Below, piece by piece: positions 34,141 through 46,809 of a stretch of DNA of 64,000 nt. The notes under the pieces were generated by a model. The model was not told the DNA's origin, ran no database searches, and was given only the letters and a program-made list of their open reading frames with translations. Where the stretch lies: NCBI RefSeq assembly GCF_021018805.1, contig NC_086248.1, positions 27,784,922-27,848,921 of the forward strand. The letters are read 5' to 3'. This DNA comes from Prinia subflava. Lineage: Eukaryota > Chordata > Aves > Passeriformes > Cisticolidae. Positions within the stretch are counted from its first letter, which is position 1. The number at the start of each line of letters is the position of its first letter. The position numbers were made by a program, and so were the translations under genes.

Positions 34141-36738
34141 CCACTGTTTCATTTGGAGGTTCACTGAATCTTATTTGACATAGCAGATGGAGAAGGTGCT
34201 CATTTATGGGCTCTTGTAACCCTGTTTTCTGTGGTAATACTACCACAGCTCTGAGTGATACTGGGGACAATGCTGTCATGACCCATTGATAAGGGACATG
34301 ATATTTGTTATAAATTCTCCTCAGGATGAGAAGACACCAGACCTTGTGTCAGGGAACATTTGTCTTTATTGTATAGTTGCCTTAACTTTGGCTACCAGCC
34401 TACTATTTAGACTCAAAATGTGCTGGCTAATGCCCTCAAATTTTACTTCTCAAAAGTGGTGACTCTTTCATAAAAGCTCTTATTTTTTTACAGCTCTTAA
34501 ATTCTTAGAGTACACTTCAATAAACTGTCAGCTCCCACAATGAACTTCTCAGAGGTGCTAGGTATAAAGGTGCTGGCTTAAAAGTCACAACATACCTCCT
34601 CAATCTCCCCACTCCCACAACAAACCCTAATATGGAGTATGGAGGATATGACAGACATGATTTGCCCAGACAAAGCAAAGCAGGAGAGAAATAAAGGTGG
34701 TAAAGAGAGAAGGAGAACAATGACCATCAGTGCTTAGATCCCACATTTGTCTTGCTATGTGGATGCTCCAGATCTGGATTAGTAAAACAAAGAAAGAGAT
34801 GTAAAGAGACAGAAGGGGAGCAATTCGCTTCACTTATTAACCTGGTGCATGCCTCTTATGTAAACAAGACTTTTGGGCCATTTCATTCATGCATGTGCAG
34901 CCAGCCCTTTTGAGGTCTCCTCCAGGAAGTGAGTCTGAGGTGGGGCATAACTGAGCATAGGTCTCCAAGTGCAACAGGAATTTGGCTCAAAACAACACCG
35001 CTCCACCTTTGTGGGACCATCTCTTCTACGTTTGAGACAAAAGACAATTATACCTGGTTCTCTACAGACACCAACCTCCCAGCTGACCTTTGCATTGCAT
35101 GAGAGATTAGTTGGATGGAACTAAAATGGTGCTGGGGACCATGCTAACAATTCAGTTCTGTGCTATATCAATACTCCAGCTTGTGCTCTGGATCTGACAG
35201 TATCCACACAATGAAGATTAGGCCTGCATGGGGTGATCAGGTAATATCTACTAGTCTTACAGTAGAATTTAAAACACAAAAACAAAGGGATTTGAGAGAT
35301 AATAGCTAGGAATATAATTTACAAATGTTTAGAGCCAAGACAGAAGCTATCGAGGAAGCCAAGACAGAAGGTATAGAGGACTGACAAACCTGTAATTAAT
35401 GTTGCTGAGACTGGAACAGGGAGAGACATGGTAATCCAGCATGCCATGTAAGGTTCAAGTCAGGAGAGAACTTGAAAATCCAGAACAGAACCTTGAAGTA
35501 AATGTAATCCAAAGATTAATTTGGGAACATTTTCAAGTATTTTTAAGATAAAAATATTTCTTATATTGCTATGTAGATGGCAGTCTAGGCTAGTGGTTCT
35601 TAAAATTGGAAAGAGTAGTTTGTTTTGTAGATCTGCATTAAAAAAATGCTTTAAATCATTCCTAGACACCTTCTTTTTCCCTTTTTTTAATTTTTTTTTC
35701 TTTTTCCAGAACAGAGAACAGCCTGTCACTCTGGCACTAAACTAAAAAAAAATTGGGAAAGTGGATTTTTCCCAACTTCCTGCAAAACTAAATATACACC
35801 CCCATTTTAAAGCGATGACTAATCCTGAGGGAAGCAAAGCAGTCTTAACCCATTTAAGGTTTTTGTCTGAAAAGGGATTTTAATGAAAATTCTTCAATTA
35901 AAAATAAAGTGGTGTTTTTAACACTCAGAATGAACATATAGATCTGACTTTCCTTGTCTAAAAGGTTTTTACTGACTTGGTGAAGTCACTGAAGCTACTT
36001 ATAAATGATGTATGGAGTGAAAGCTCACTGTCCAAAGCACAGAGAGAATACAGACACCACTTTTCAATCACTGCTTCCCTAAGCGTTATAATTTACTACA
36101 ATGTAGGGAGGGTTAGTTTTTTGTTTGTTTATTTGTTTGCTCTGTTCTAAAAAGGAACCACAAAACAACACTGAGAAAAGTCAGAAAAAATATACAAGGA
36201 AAGCTAATTTTTAAAGACTGCTTGAATTTGTGTTCTTACATAATTTTTCCATTCTTTTTCTGAGAAGCTAGATCTGTTTAAAACAATTTCTTAGGTTTCT
36301 TTTACTAAGAGAAATTACATCAAATCATACATGTACTTCTTCCATAGTTTTTAAGAATAATGCCTATCAGTTAAATCCCATAAAAAATGTTAGAAAATGG
36401 AAACTCTACAAGGCACTATGAAATAACATTTTAAATTCATTTAAGCAACAAAATACATGATTTTAAATACAGAGGCTTTGCCTTGAGGATAACAGAGGTG
36501 CATTCTTTTTGATCAAGAGCAATATGAAACTCCCATTTTTAATGATATAAAGAACATGGTTAAATTAATTTCTAAAAATATTCATATTAAACAGCTCTTT
36601 ACACATGTTGCTGAAGTATGTCCAAAATATGGGTTCAGAGAACATTATCCTCGCCACTAAAATATATACAGCAGTATTTGAAGGTGACAATACTTAATAC
36701 AGTTTTTAATGTTTTCTTGCTACTGATTGCATATATCA
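34141..36738. other. Intergenic, possible old retroviral remnant at 34300-35220
   Basis: 34300-35220 is less AT-rich and contains TTTGTCTTTATTGTATAG (reverse-strand AATAAA) near 34361-34378, but I could not identify LTR ends or retroviral residues. The remainder is AT-rich with simple stretches. Nothing here is recognisably a gene. Confidence 0.35.
35333..35380. repeat. 24-bp tandem duplication, two mismatches
   Basis: AGCCAAGACAGAAGCTATCG and its copy AGCCAAGACAGAAGGTATAG start at 35333 and 35357; each unit ends AGGA. An isolated local duplication. Confidence 0.95.
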
Positions 36739-37310
36739 TGGTTTAACCCCAGCCGGCAGCCAAGCCCCACACAGCCGCTCCCTCCCACCAGCAGGACTGG
36801 GGAGAGAATCAGAAGGGTAAAAGCTGGAGAACTGGTGGGTTGAGACACTTTAAGGCAGTTTACTAGGGAGAGCAAAACCTGTGCACACAAGCAAAGCAAA
36901 ACCGGAAATTAATTCAGTGCTGCCCATGGGCAGGCAGGGGTTCAGCCATCCCCAGGATAGCAGGGCCCCATCACAGGCAGCAATTACTTGGGAAGACAAA
37001 CTTCATCCCTGCAAATGCTTCTCTTTCTCCTTCTAACCCCCGCTTTACTGAGCATGATGATAGGAATATCCCTTCGGTCAGTTTGGGTCACCTGTCTGGC
37101 CTGTGTCTCCTCCCAACCTCCATGCAGCCCCAGCTTCCTCACCGCCGTGGCGGCATGAAAAGCAGCAAAGGCCTTGGCTCTGTGTAAGCCCTGCTCAGCA
37201 ATAACAAAAACATCCCTATATTATCAACGCTGTGTTCAGCACAAATGATAAACAACCCCATGCCAGCCATTGAGAAGAAAATTAACACTACCCCGCCTAA
37301 GCCCAGCACA
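36739..37310 (-). mobile_element. Solo LTR, same family as the one at 63632
   Basis: The plus-strand left end TGGTTTAACCCCAGCCGGCA is the reverse complement of the well-known 3' end of a songbird LTR. The right end TTAACACTACCCCGCC...CAGCACA is the complement of a diverged TGTCCTGGTTTCAGCTGGG start. Between them lie GGGTTGAGACACTTTAAGGCAGTTT, then CAGTTTGGGTCACCTGTC and a T-rich tail-proximal block, in the expected order. With no internal genes, it is a solo LTR. Flanks show no clear target duplication. It is GC-richer than its surroundings. Confidence 0.85.
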
Positions 37311-40300
37311 CTACACTATTTTAGGGATTTTGCACATACTGATGAGAAGACTGTGTATTCAGATAACATAATACTGCACTGCTGTTACTAAAAGTAGTAA
37401 CATGTATGCTTCGCAAGGCTGAAATATTTCCACAAAAGTCAGCCAGAGGTCTGTTAAGACCTCTATTCTCTTTCTCATCTGAAGATTAATTCCAATATAT
37501 GCATCAATATGAAATATTAAAATAATATGTATTTATGAAGTTTAAGCCTTAAAAATGTATTATTGCATGAGCATATTTAAGATAAAACTTCAAAACACTG
37601 GTGGCATTTTTTTTTTGTAGAGGAAAAAGCCTGTTACACTGGGTTGTTGAATTGTCTCAGCTAAACAAGAACAAATCCAAGGTAAATTCACTCAAACTGA
37701 GTTTATAGCAGATATTTGCCTATTGTATGGCATTTGTTGCAGCTGAGTCAAGTCGTACCAAGAATTAAGATAAGTTTCTATCCCATAGATCTTAAATTCC
37801 AATACTAGATTATTTTAGCATTGGATTCTCTTTCATTTATTTATTTTATTTATTTGCTTCTTTCCTAACAAAAGAGTTGAGCATATTCAGAAAGCAGAAA
37901 TAAGTGTCTCCTTCCAGGTCTCTTTTGAATATATTACTTAACACCCATGTTGTGATTGCTTTGTCACATTTAAGAGATTAATTCTTATTTGTAGTGTAAA
38001 TTACTTTCTCAGGATCTCAGGATAATTACTCTAAATAAAAAGATATATACTCTGTGAAATGCTCGCATTATCTTTAGTGGTTAAGGCATCATGTTAAAAT
38101 ACCAAGCAGAGAGAATAAAATACATATAAAACTCTTGAATGTGTATCTTATAGTGCATCAACATAGTCAATACTTAATTTCTAAATGCTAAGAGGTGTTT
38201 TGAAAAACTAAACCAAAAAAAATTAGCTGTAGAAAGCTTTCTAGAAATGTGTGTTTCTCTCCACTACACAAGGAAAGCTACATGTGAATTTCAGAATCTC
38301 AGTAAGGTGTCTAATTACAGACAAAATGGATATAGATAGTTCTTGAATTTTTGGATGATAAGTGATTTCAAGTACTATGGTGCCTTTTACAATATATTAA
38401 GGTATGTTCTTTGTGGAAACAAGGCTTTGTGCAGATTTCTTTGTTCTGTGACAAATCTGTATCTGTTTCCTTGTAAATACTATATCTGGCAGACAGCTCT
38501 TTTAAGTAATACAAGTCTTGCCCATCTCATTTAGTGTTAATAATAGAATAATAAGAAAACTAATGCTGAGCAATTATATGTGTGATAAAACTGAAAGCTG
38601 CAGTGAACAGAAGTCCAAGTTGTCCATATTTCTCCCAACATCATCAAACTGAAAAAGAATGTATCTTGCTGCTGAAAATGATGAAAAGACAGAATAGTAA
38701 AACTCTTGATGTCCCCAATTTAAATACATAATGACAAAGATTAACTTGGATAAGAAAATCAGTATTTATCACATACATGGAATCAGGAGTGTTGGGCCCC
38801 TTATAAGCAAGAAAAGAGAGAAATTGTAAAAACAGGAGCTCCAAGAGTAGCCTGTTTCACCAATTTGGATATGACATTTAGAAAAACTATGGTTTTGAAT
38901 GGAAATCACTAAAGGATAACAAATAGGCATGTAACACAAACTAAGAAGATAATTTTTTTTTCTTTTAAGCCTGGATTTCTACAGGCTTTGTGTTTATCAC
39001 TGGTGCTCATCATGCATGAGTGGAGAGAAAAAGACAATGAACTACCAGGAAAGGGAGAGACTAACAAAAGGTTTTAAACAAATATTATGAAAGCAGAAGG
39101 CAACAACCAGCCTACACAGCTGCCTACCTGCCAAAAAAGTGCAAATAATTAAGATGCTCCTATCTAAATTGAGTGTGTGGTTCAGTTGCTGAATGTTCCT
39201 TTATTAGCTGTTAAGAAATTATATCACTAAACAACCGAAGAATTTGCTACACAACAGCTGAGCATTCTGTAAAAAGTGCAAATGTAATTGAGTGTTTTAC
39301 ATAACAAAAACACTTCTGAAAGGGATAAAATGTACTCCGTAATTAATTTTTTGTTTATGATACTTGTGCTGCATTCCAGTGCTTGATTAACAAATGCAAA
39401 ATAGAACACTTCCAGAGCAGCCCTTAGTTCCCTTATGGAACTAAGAGAAGATATCAAAAGAAGAAAAGAAAAACAACGGGTACAGTGTAATATTGGTCAC
39501 TCTATTTTTTATTTTAAAATATGAGTGTTCTAAGGAAGACAGAAAGATTTCATTGTTAAACATCAGGAGTGCAATACAAAGTCAAAATACAGCCAGGTTC
39601 TTCAAGGTTCAATGTAAAAGCTATTCATTTATTCCAAGAATTAAATTTGTCAGAGCAGTGAATGATAGCCATTGTCTGGCACATCTCCCTCTTTTATTCC
39701 TTCAAACCATTAAATGAAAATCTGACATGAATCAAATCAAGGATCTTCAACATGGATAGGATCAAACCAAGGGATTCATTTGGCTTTCAGGCTGATTAAT
39801 TTCAGAAGCTCTGTGGATTTGAGTTTGAGGAACTGAGCAGTACACTGTTTAATACTGGCAGAGAACACATTTCTGTGAATTCCCAAGACAGACAATCACA
39901 GCTTTACTAAACTTTGATTATGTTTTAGTTTGGATAGATAGTTTGAATGAACAACTACATAATGTTATTTGTGGAATGTGCAGGGGCACAGGAGGGAAGA
40001 ACATGTGGTAAGCCATCCTTTGTGTTACTGGACTCATGGCTATTAAGTTATTTGAAGAGTGTTGCTTTTTGTTAGATGCTCAATCATACTGTGTTTAATT
40101 ATTTTAAGAAATAGAAGACTGAGAAATAAACCATCAACTCAAAAATAGTTATTACAATGTACTACTGTCAATGTTCATGTGCATGTATATATATTTTTAA
40201 ATTTATTTACATGTGCTTGAATATAGGCATACATTTCCTAAAAAAATTAAAGGTTCTGGTATTTATTACAATTTACCTAGATTTTTGTCAATTTAAACTA

Positions 40301-42990
40301 ATTCAGTGATAGGAGATTTAAAGTGGAATGATTAACCTATTTTCTTCTAAACTTACCTGCCTTCTAATGGTGAGATATGGCTGAGTACCAAAACATTTAT
40401 TGTCTTGAATGGACCACTACTAAGCATAATGTATCCTCTGTTTACTATAATTGATGACATTCCCACTGATCACAATAGATACATTATTTTTCAGATGACT
40501 GATCTCCATATATCAGCATTCTGTACTAATAATACATTGTCAGTAAGTCAGTATCAACTCAGAACAGAAGAGCAGTTGAATTGTAGCTCCTTTATCATAA
40601 ACTTACAAATGAATAATTCTTTCTGCTTATTGCCTCTTCTAGTCTCAGTCACTCCACAATAAATTATCTACTAACTCTTTTACGACTCACAAAGTTTAAT
40701 GGCAAAATATAAATGGGCTGTATTTGCAGCATTTTTTTCTTCAGATTAATTTCCATGGGTAGAGTCAATATTTTATTCGTGACCTGTACAAAACTGGGAG
40801 AAAGAAATTTGAGAAAAAAAGATCAGGAAACCATGTTATATTAGTATTTTCTGAAGTGTTTATAAATCAGGTTGAGGATTTGGGGACTAAATTATTTCTA
40901 ATGAATAAAGCTCCTTTAACTACACAAGGTTGGAAGACAGTCCATGCAAAAACAAAGAGCAGAATTTATGGAAAAGGAAAAAAAAATAGCACAAAATTCT
41001 ACTGCATCATATATATGTAGGGCTTATTCCAATAATCTTGATATTAGAAGGATCTCTGATATTTCTAAGGTTCAAATTTTTTAGATGAGCTAATCTTGCC
41101 TGACATTTTCTGACAGATATTGACTTGATGCTGAGTAAAATTGTAAAATGAGTCTGCTTAAAAATTGTCATCCCTACTCCCAGCTAATTTCACTTAACAA
41201 TTTTATTTTCCCCCTCCCTATATATATGTTTAGTAACTATATCTTCAAATACACTTCCTGTTAAATTATTACAAAACTTTGACAATGCTTCACATTTTTG
41301 GGGGAAAAATTTTATCTAATTTAAATCAGATTTAAACACTAGATACTTCTATTTGGAAGCTTGGAATTATATCCACAGTTTTACATTACAAATACTGCAC
41401 CAGTCCAACTTCTTTTAAAATCAGTGGTTGTCTATACACCCAGTTTAAAAGGAGGTGGATCAAGTTCGGAATCCGTGACAAATTCTTGTGCATCAGAATA
41501 AAAGCGAAAATACAATAGATTTTTCTTCTGTAATCTTTAAGTAGTGAAGGATAATCAAAATAACAAAAATCCAAATGCATTTCAACATGCACAGTTTTCA
41601 AGTATGAACTGTATTATGCTTATTTTTTACCTAGAAAGATCAGTAATGAAACCTCTTGGAAGAAAATTGTCAAGTATAAGACGGTATATAAAGTTGAAGA
41701 TCAATAGTGGTTCAGTGTGCATTGTATGGGAGAGGAATGAATATACAACAATAACAAAATGTATATTGCAGATAATGATTATCATGTTCTTTAATATGGC
41801 TCCAATCACATAATAATGGGAGACTTTAAATCCAGGTAACATTTTTGACAAGAATCTATCAGCCAAAGTAGTGTTTGATACATTTGAAGATAGGAAGAAA
41901 ATCTGCACAAGTGCATTATATTACTTTGATTACTTATATGCTCTCAAATACAGTTTTATACACAATATTTGCACTAGAATATATTACAGTGGTAAAACTA
42001 CATGTTCTGTCTTGAAATGGTGCACATTCAGTGTATTCAATTATGAAGGTTTCTAGCCCATTTCTATTTTCACTGTACTTTCTATTAAAAGGTTGCAGAA
42101 ATGCAGGGAGGTAGTATGAACAGGACAAGTACAAATTCCTTGCTGTGCAAAAAAAATCATAAAACGTCAATTTGAAATAAAAAAATATATGAGTTCAAAT
42201 GCATAATGTAGACTTTTTATTGTAACTTATGAAGTTTTTCCAGAAACAAGCTAAACAAAGCATGCAAAGAATACGTCTCTCCTTAATTCTCTTCTGTATA
42301 AAGGCAATCTGCCAATCTGCTAGAAGGCTCACTTTTCCCATCTATGTGAGTGATTTTGAATATGTGAAACCAGTAGTTCTTCCATCTGTGAGTGACAGTT
42401 TGTTACTTTAAAGATATATGCTTCTTCCATTAAAAGAGTATATTTTGTTTCCAGAACTAAAAATATTTTCTCTCATAAGCAGTACTTAAGTCGATGTGAA
42501 AGTGCTCTACTTCTTTTCCTAAGTGGCAAAAATGAGAAGTTAAAACAGAAAATGTAATCAGCTAGACAAATACAGAAAGTTAAACTTTCAAGTTTTAATT
42601 ACACATGGTTCAATGGAAAAAATCTAAGGTCATGAGCTCTGGAAACTGTTTATTTTTTCCTTGGAGCATGAGAAAGATATATGAAATATTCTTCAATTTA
42701 CTTTTCATTCTAAAATATGATGTGCCATCTAGAGCTAATCAATGTTTATTTGTTCATTAAAATTATCAGTCGTAATCCTAAGCAGTATGAACTACGGTGT
42801 GTAGAGATGTATTTGCAGAGACCTGTGCTTTACAAAATATATTGTAATGGTCTCGGGCTTTGTGAGAGAATGAAAGGACTGCTGGTTTGAAACAATTCAG
42901 GCTCATGTGTAAGGAAAGAAGCAAGTCAGGTGTTGCCCTGGGAAAGCAATGCCCTGCTGCACCCCCAGGGCCTGTATCCCAGCCCCGCAG
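37311..42990. other. Long AT-rich stretch, nothing recognised
   Basis: Between two solo LTRs I see no gene, CR1 piece or RNA gene. Frames up to 93 codons on both strands at 41544-41908 overlap each other and have no coding features. Confidence 0.5.
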
Positions 42991-43436
42991 TGATGCCTTA
43001 AGTTTTAGCTTTCATATTTTCAGATTCTGTGCTGCCTAGCAGTGTAGTTCTGAGCCTCATATTAATTGCTAGTAGGCTCTCTTCACAGACTAGGGAGACA
43101 AAACAAATCCTTTTCCTGCTGAGGGCCAAGGACAACTTTCAGCCTAACAGCATAAACAACTGTGGACTGAAGAGAGAAATAAGAAAGATGAGACCTCACA
43201 ACCTGAAGCTGTAATTGGACAATTAAACCCCAATATGTAAATGTACCCAAACTTATAAAAATGTAAGATCTCGTGACCAGTCAGCCATTTTCTGACCATT
43301 CTTAGTCCACCCTAGGTGCAGCCTTGGTCAGGCTCCCATCCTGCCCAGGTGGATCCTGGAGGCCTTTCAATAAATACCTACTCTATTCTCTAGCTCTGTC
43401 CAGTCTCTGTTTCAGGTCAGCTTTCCCAAGGCATCA
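42991..43436 (+). mobile_element. Solo LTR, family B, copy 1
   Basis: The LTR starts TGATGCCTTAAG and ends CCCAAGGCATCA, near-perfect inverted termini. GCAG stands immediately outside both ends (42987-42990 and 43437-43440), a 4-bp target duplication as in gammaretrovirus-like (class I) elements. TATAAAA is at 43254-43260 and AATAAA at 43369-43374, so transcription and polyadenylation signals are in order. The 61-codon frame inside is not a gene. It is closely related along its whole length to 55612-56052. Confidence 0.9.
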
Positions 43437-45725
43437 GCAGTGTGGCCAAACTCTGGCATGTGGGAGGCAATGCTCCATACCCTGACCCTGGAGCCCCTAA
43501 CCCAGCTCTTGAGTGGCAAAATGATCAGAAGTCTCATCTAGGAGAAGGGCTGGGAAAGCCAAAGTGTACTTAAGCCAAAGCATCACGTTATCACAACTTT
43601 ACCCTACCTTCCCTTGGATTTTATATCAGCTATAACACTATTGGAACCAGGAGTAGTAACTGTATTTGTACTTTTTTATATCTCTTAGCTCTTTCTTGTT
43701 CTTCTAAGCCCTTCTTCTTGGAGTTTGAGTAACTTAAATCATATGGGTTAGAATTTACTATGTTGAATGGGCTTAGAGTTTGCCTTTGTGAAATGCTTTA
43801 TATGGACTGAATGTTGTCGTAAACTTTTGCCAAAGCTCCCTGATTTTCTGAGGTTTGCCAGTAAATTTTTTGTTGTTTTTACCTTTTTAGAATATCTTCT
43901 CAGTGTTTCTCTCTTGCATCTAACTCAAAGTACATAAAAAAACCAACTGTAATCCCCTTTAAGGGACTTTGGAGAGTGCCTTCTAGGGCCTTACAAGCTT
44001 CTACTGTGTAAACTACAACTGTGGGCTCCTGCTGTCATTTGTTTGCAGTCTAATTTTAGACTGAAGCTAAAATTATGTCCTAAAATTGAAAACAGTCCTC
44101 AGACATATATATAATCCACCTGTTTCAGTTGATACGATAAAACCTTGCAATGCTTTGGTTTTTTGTTTTTTTTCTGTTGAGTTGAGTTGAGGAACCATAA
44201 ACAACTTGCATCTCTAGTAGCTTGCTTCGTCATTTTGGGTATCTGAATTTATCTTCCAAAATTCAGTCAGATGAGTTTTGCCTTTCTTTTTACTACTAGG
44301 AGAAAATTGAATTCTTTGTACACTATTAATATGTGTTCTTTTAGAAACAGTGACAAACAATGTCATGCAACATGCTTTGCCACTGGTTTATTATACAAAT
44401 GTAATTTTCCATGTTTACCTAACAGTCAAGTTCCTATACAATCTTTTTTTTTATTATGGGTGGCTCAGGCAGTGGGTAGTTTTTATATCATAATGCTTTG
44501 CTCAGTGTATAATTTAAAACAAGCTTCCTAAGTAACCTGAAGGTTACCATGAATCTTAACAGCTTTTACATGAGTGGTCTTGCAGCACACTTCTTGTTTA
44601 GTCTATTTTGCTGTCCTGTGCAAGTACCACAAGTAACTAAAGGAAGTTAGTATGCAGAATAGTTTATAGTTTCATTTCTGTGGGCTTAAATTTCATTTTG
44701 CTTACACATGAATTAGAAATATTATTCTTTGAAACTTCCAGTAAGAATTCATACATAACTAGAATACACGCTTATTATATTGCTTTATAGAATAATATTA
44801 CTCATTTTGTAAGCAAAACATTAGAATTATATTTCAAGTTGACTGAAATATAGTCATAAATGGGGTAAAGCACATTTTATTTCAGAGTCTATCCTTAGGA
44901 TTCGCTGTTAGAAAACTGAATACAAAGATATACATAGAAATACATCTATAAGATATATGTAGAAATATATACATAATTTTGGTTGATTTTAGGAAATTAT
45001 TTTTCCTAGTACTGTGGTATGCAGAAAAAAAAAAGACTTTTTGTCTATAGACTCTGTCTTAAGACTCTTTATTAGAACGTATCTGTCTCCCTCTCTATAT
45101 CTTAACGCTCTTGCTTTGAAAATCTTTCTTATTTTCTTCTTTTACATTGAAAATACCCTGATAGCACAGTCTCAAAGTCATTCACTGAAGCTGAGTAAAC
45201 AACAGGCAACTGGGACAGGGATGACAGATGAGACAGACATCTCTGAAACACAATATTTGTCTGAACACCTACATCATTATTATTATCCAGGAGATCTTGC
45301 ATCACATCACACATAGAAAAAATACTTGAGTATAACTGACCCAGAGTCAGGCTCTGCAAGGTGATGTTGACTTGTTGCTGATCCATTTAAATTCTAGTTG
45401 AGGGAAGAAAAATACCGGCCGGTGTACCATCTTGGAAAGGCAGGTGAGGGGTGGAGACATAAAAAGAAGGAAGTCTGCAGCACAGTATGGTCACATTTTA
45501 CACCTGTCTCAGAGAACTAGAAGCTATCTGCAAGAAACTGTCGTTTTGATACATTTCATATGTCTTTTTCAGGTAGGAAAGTCAGTTTGTCAGATGACAG
45601 CCGCTTTCCCAGCTGATATAGTTGCATTCACCCTCCTTAAAGGCTCAGTAAGAAGTTGGAGGTTTGTCAGTTAAATATATGACATTGTTATGACTCTTGA
45701 TGACATGTGCAATGACACAACTTAC
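43437..45725. other. Intergenic stretch, no gene recognised
   Basis: No transposon is recognised. The sequence just outside the LTR on both sides (42890-42990, 43441-43560) is unusually GC-rich for this window and of unknown nature. At 45129-45386 an 86-codon minus-strand frame beginning MDQQQVNITLQSL overlaps a 100-codon plus-strand frame; neither is recognised. Confidence 0.45.
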
Positions 45726-45908
45726 CTAGAGTGCTAAAAGTCATCTCTCTGCCAACAGCGTGAAATGACACAGTGCTCATTCCACTGCCAGCTTTGCCTC
45801 TTCTGTAATTGATATATTTGCAACAGTTGTACCAGAGATACAATTTTGCACCTTTTATACAATTTTCATCCAGGTCATGTGACAGCTCTGAGAGGCTCCA
45901 CATTTCTC
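45726..45908 (-). CDS. Candidate internal coding exon of an unidentified gene
   Basis: On the minus strand, TCTTTTTTTCCCACAG precedes this 183-base segment and CTAG|GTAAGTTG follows: strong acceptor and strong donor. One frame is open throughout (2 bases, 60 codons, 1 base), including EMWSLSELSHDLDEN, then KLYLWYNCCKYINYRRGKAG and SFHAVGREMTFSTL. The exon is typical in length and balanced in composition. It is phase-compatible with the candidate at 51041-51104, giving GGA across the junction. I do not recognise the protein. Against it: 60 open codons in one of three frames is not rare, and no homology can be tested here. It is the best gene candidate in the window but remains unproven. Confidence 0.3.
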
Positions 45909-46276
45909 CTGTGGGAAAAAAAGACAAAGAGGAATGACTCCACTTCAAATCCACTTAAAAAATGCCAGTCTCATCTGGCCTGTACTTAGTTAAATAGTAT
46001 TCTCAGATCCAACAAGGGCAGACTTTCATCTTCGATGCTAATGTTTTAACATTTAAGTGCTAGAAGAAAAACCTCAGCTGAGGTCTGAAAATGTGTGCAA
46101 ATACTAAGTTTATTGTGGCTCTTCTCATCCCAGAGATAGTTCTGAGAATGTAAAAAAATGTTCTGTTTTGAAAACAGCACTTTAAATGTTAAGAGGAAAC
46201 CTTAAACCAAAGTATGAACATATTGCCACTAAAAAATAAAATTGATATGCTTACAGCCAGGAGAAATTAAAAGATC

Positions 46277-46315
46277 CTTTTTTTGTTTGTTTGTTTTGTT
46301 TTGTTTTGTTTTGTG
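46277..46315. repeat. TTTG/TTTTG simple repeat
   Basis: A short T run, TTTG units and then four TTTTG units. A microsatellite without a recognisable source element. Confidence 0.85.
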
Positions 46316-46730
46316 CTATCTGATACATACAGCCTTGTTCACTTCCACTAAAGTAATTGGAAAGCTTCAGCTAATTCCCATAACAGGTGAAAGTAACTTT
46401 TGTGCAGTAATGGAGAAATGGATATAGGAATTAGCTTCCTAGAGAAAGGAAAGTTGTTCCTGGAATAAATCTGTATGTTTACTGCTTTAGGAAGTACATT
46501 ATTTGCTACTTCTAACAGTCCTTTGATGCAAAGTATGATGGTAAATGTCCAAAAATATACATGAATATTGTGATGCTCAGCACTGAGTTATGCTTTTCTC
46601 TGCAATGACACAATTTGTAATCTTTATTCTCAACTGAAAAGACAGAGGTACCTAAGCATGGGACTCACTTTAGGCAAAATACTAAGTAGAAAGCAAAGTG
46701 CTCCCACAAATCTGTCTTCCACCAGAATTT

Positions 46731-46809
46731 CACAGAATCACAGAATACGCTGAGTTGGAAGGGACCCACAAGGATCATTTGAGTCCAACTCCTGGCCCTG
46801 CACTGGACC
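46731..46809 (-). mobile_element. Short CR1 3' terminal fragment
   Basis: The left edge has CACAGAATCACAGAATACGC, then GAGTTGGAAGGGACCCACAA, and GAGTCCAACTCCTGGCCCTG, which is the 3' terminus of a CR1 subfamily different from those at 20171 and 28132. Only about 80 bases remain. A tRNA-like head is absent, so it is not the SINE. Confidence 0.85.

Noticed and set aside
45129..45386. 86-codon minus-strand frame beginning MDQQQVNITL
   Set aside because: Protein-like to the eye but overlapped by a 100-codon frame on the other strand, and no family or convincing splice sites.
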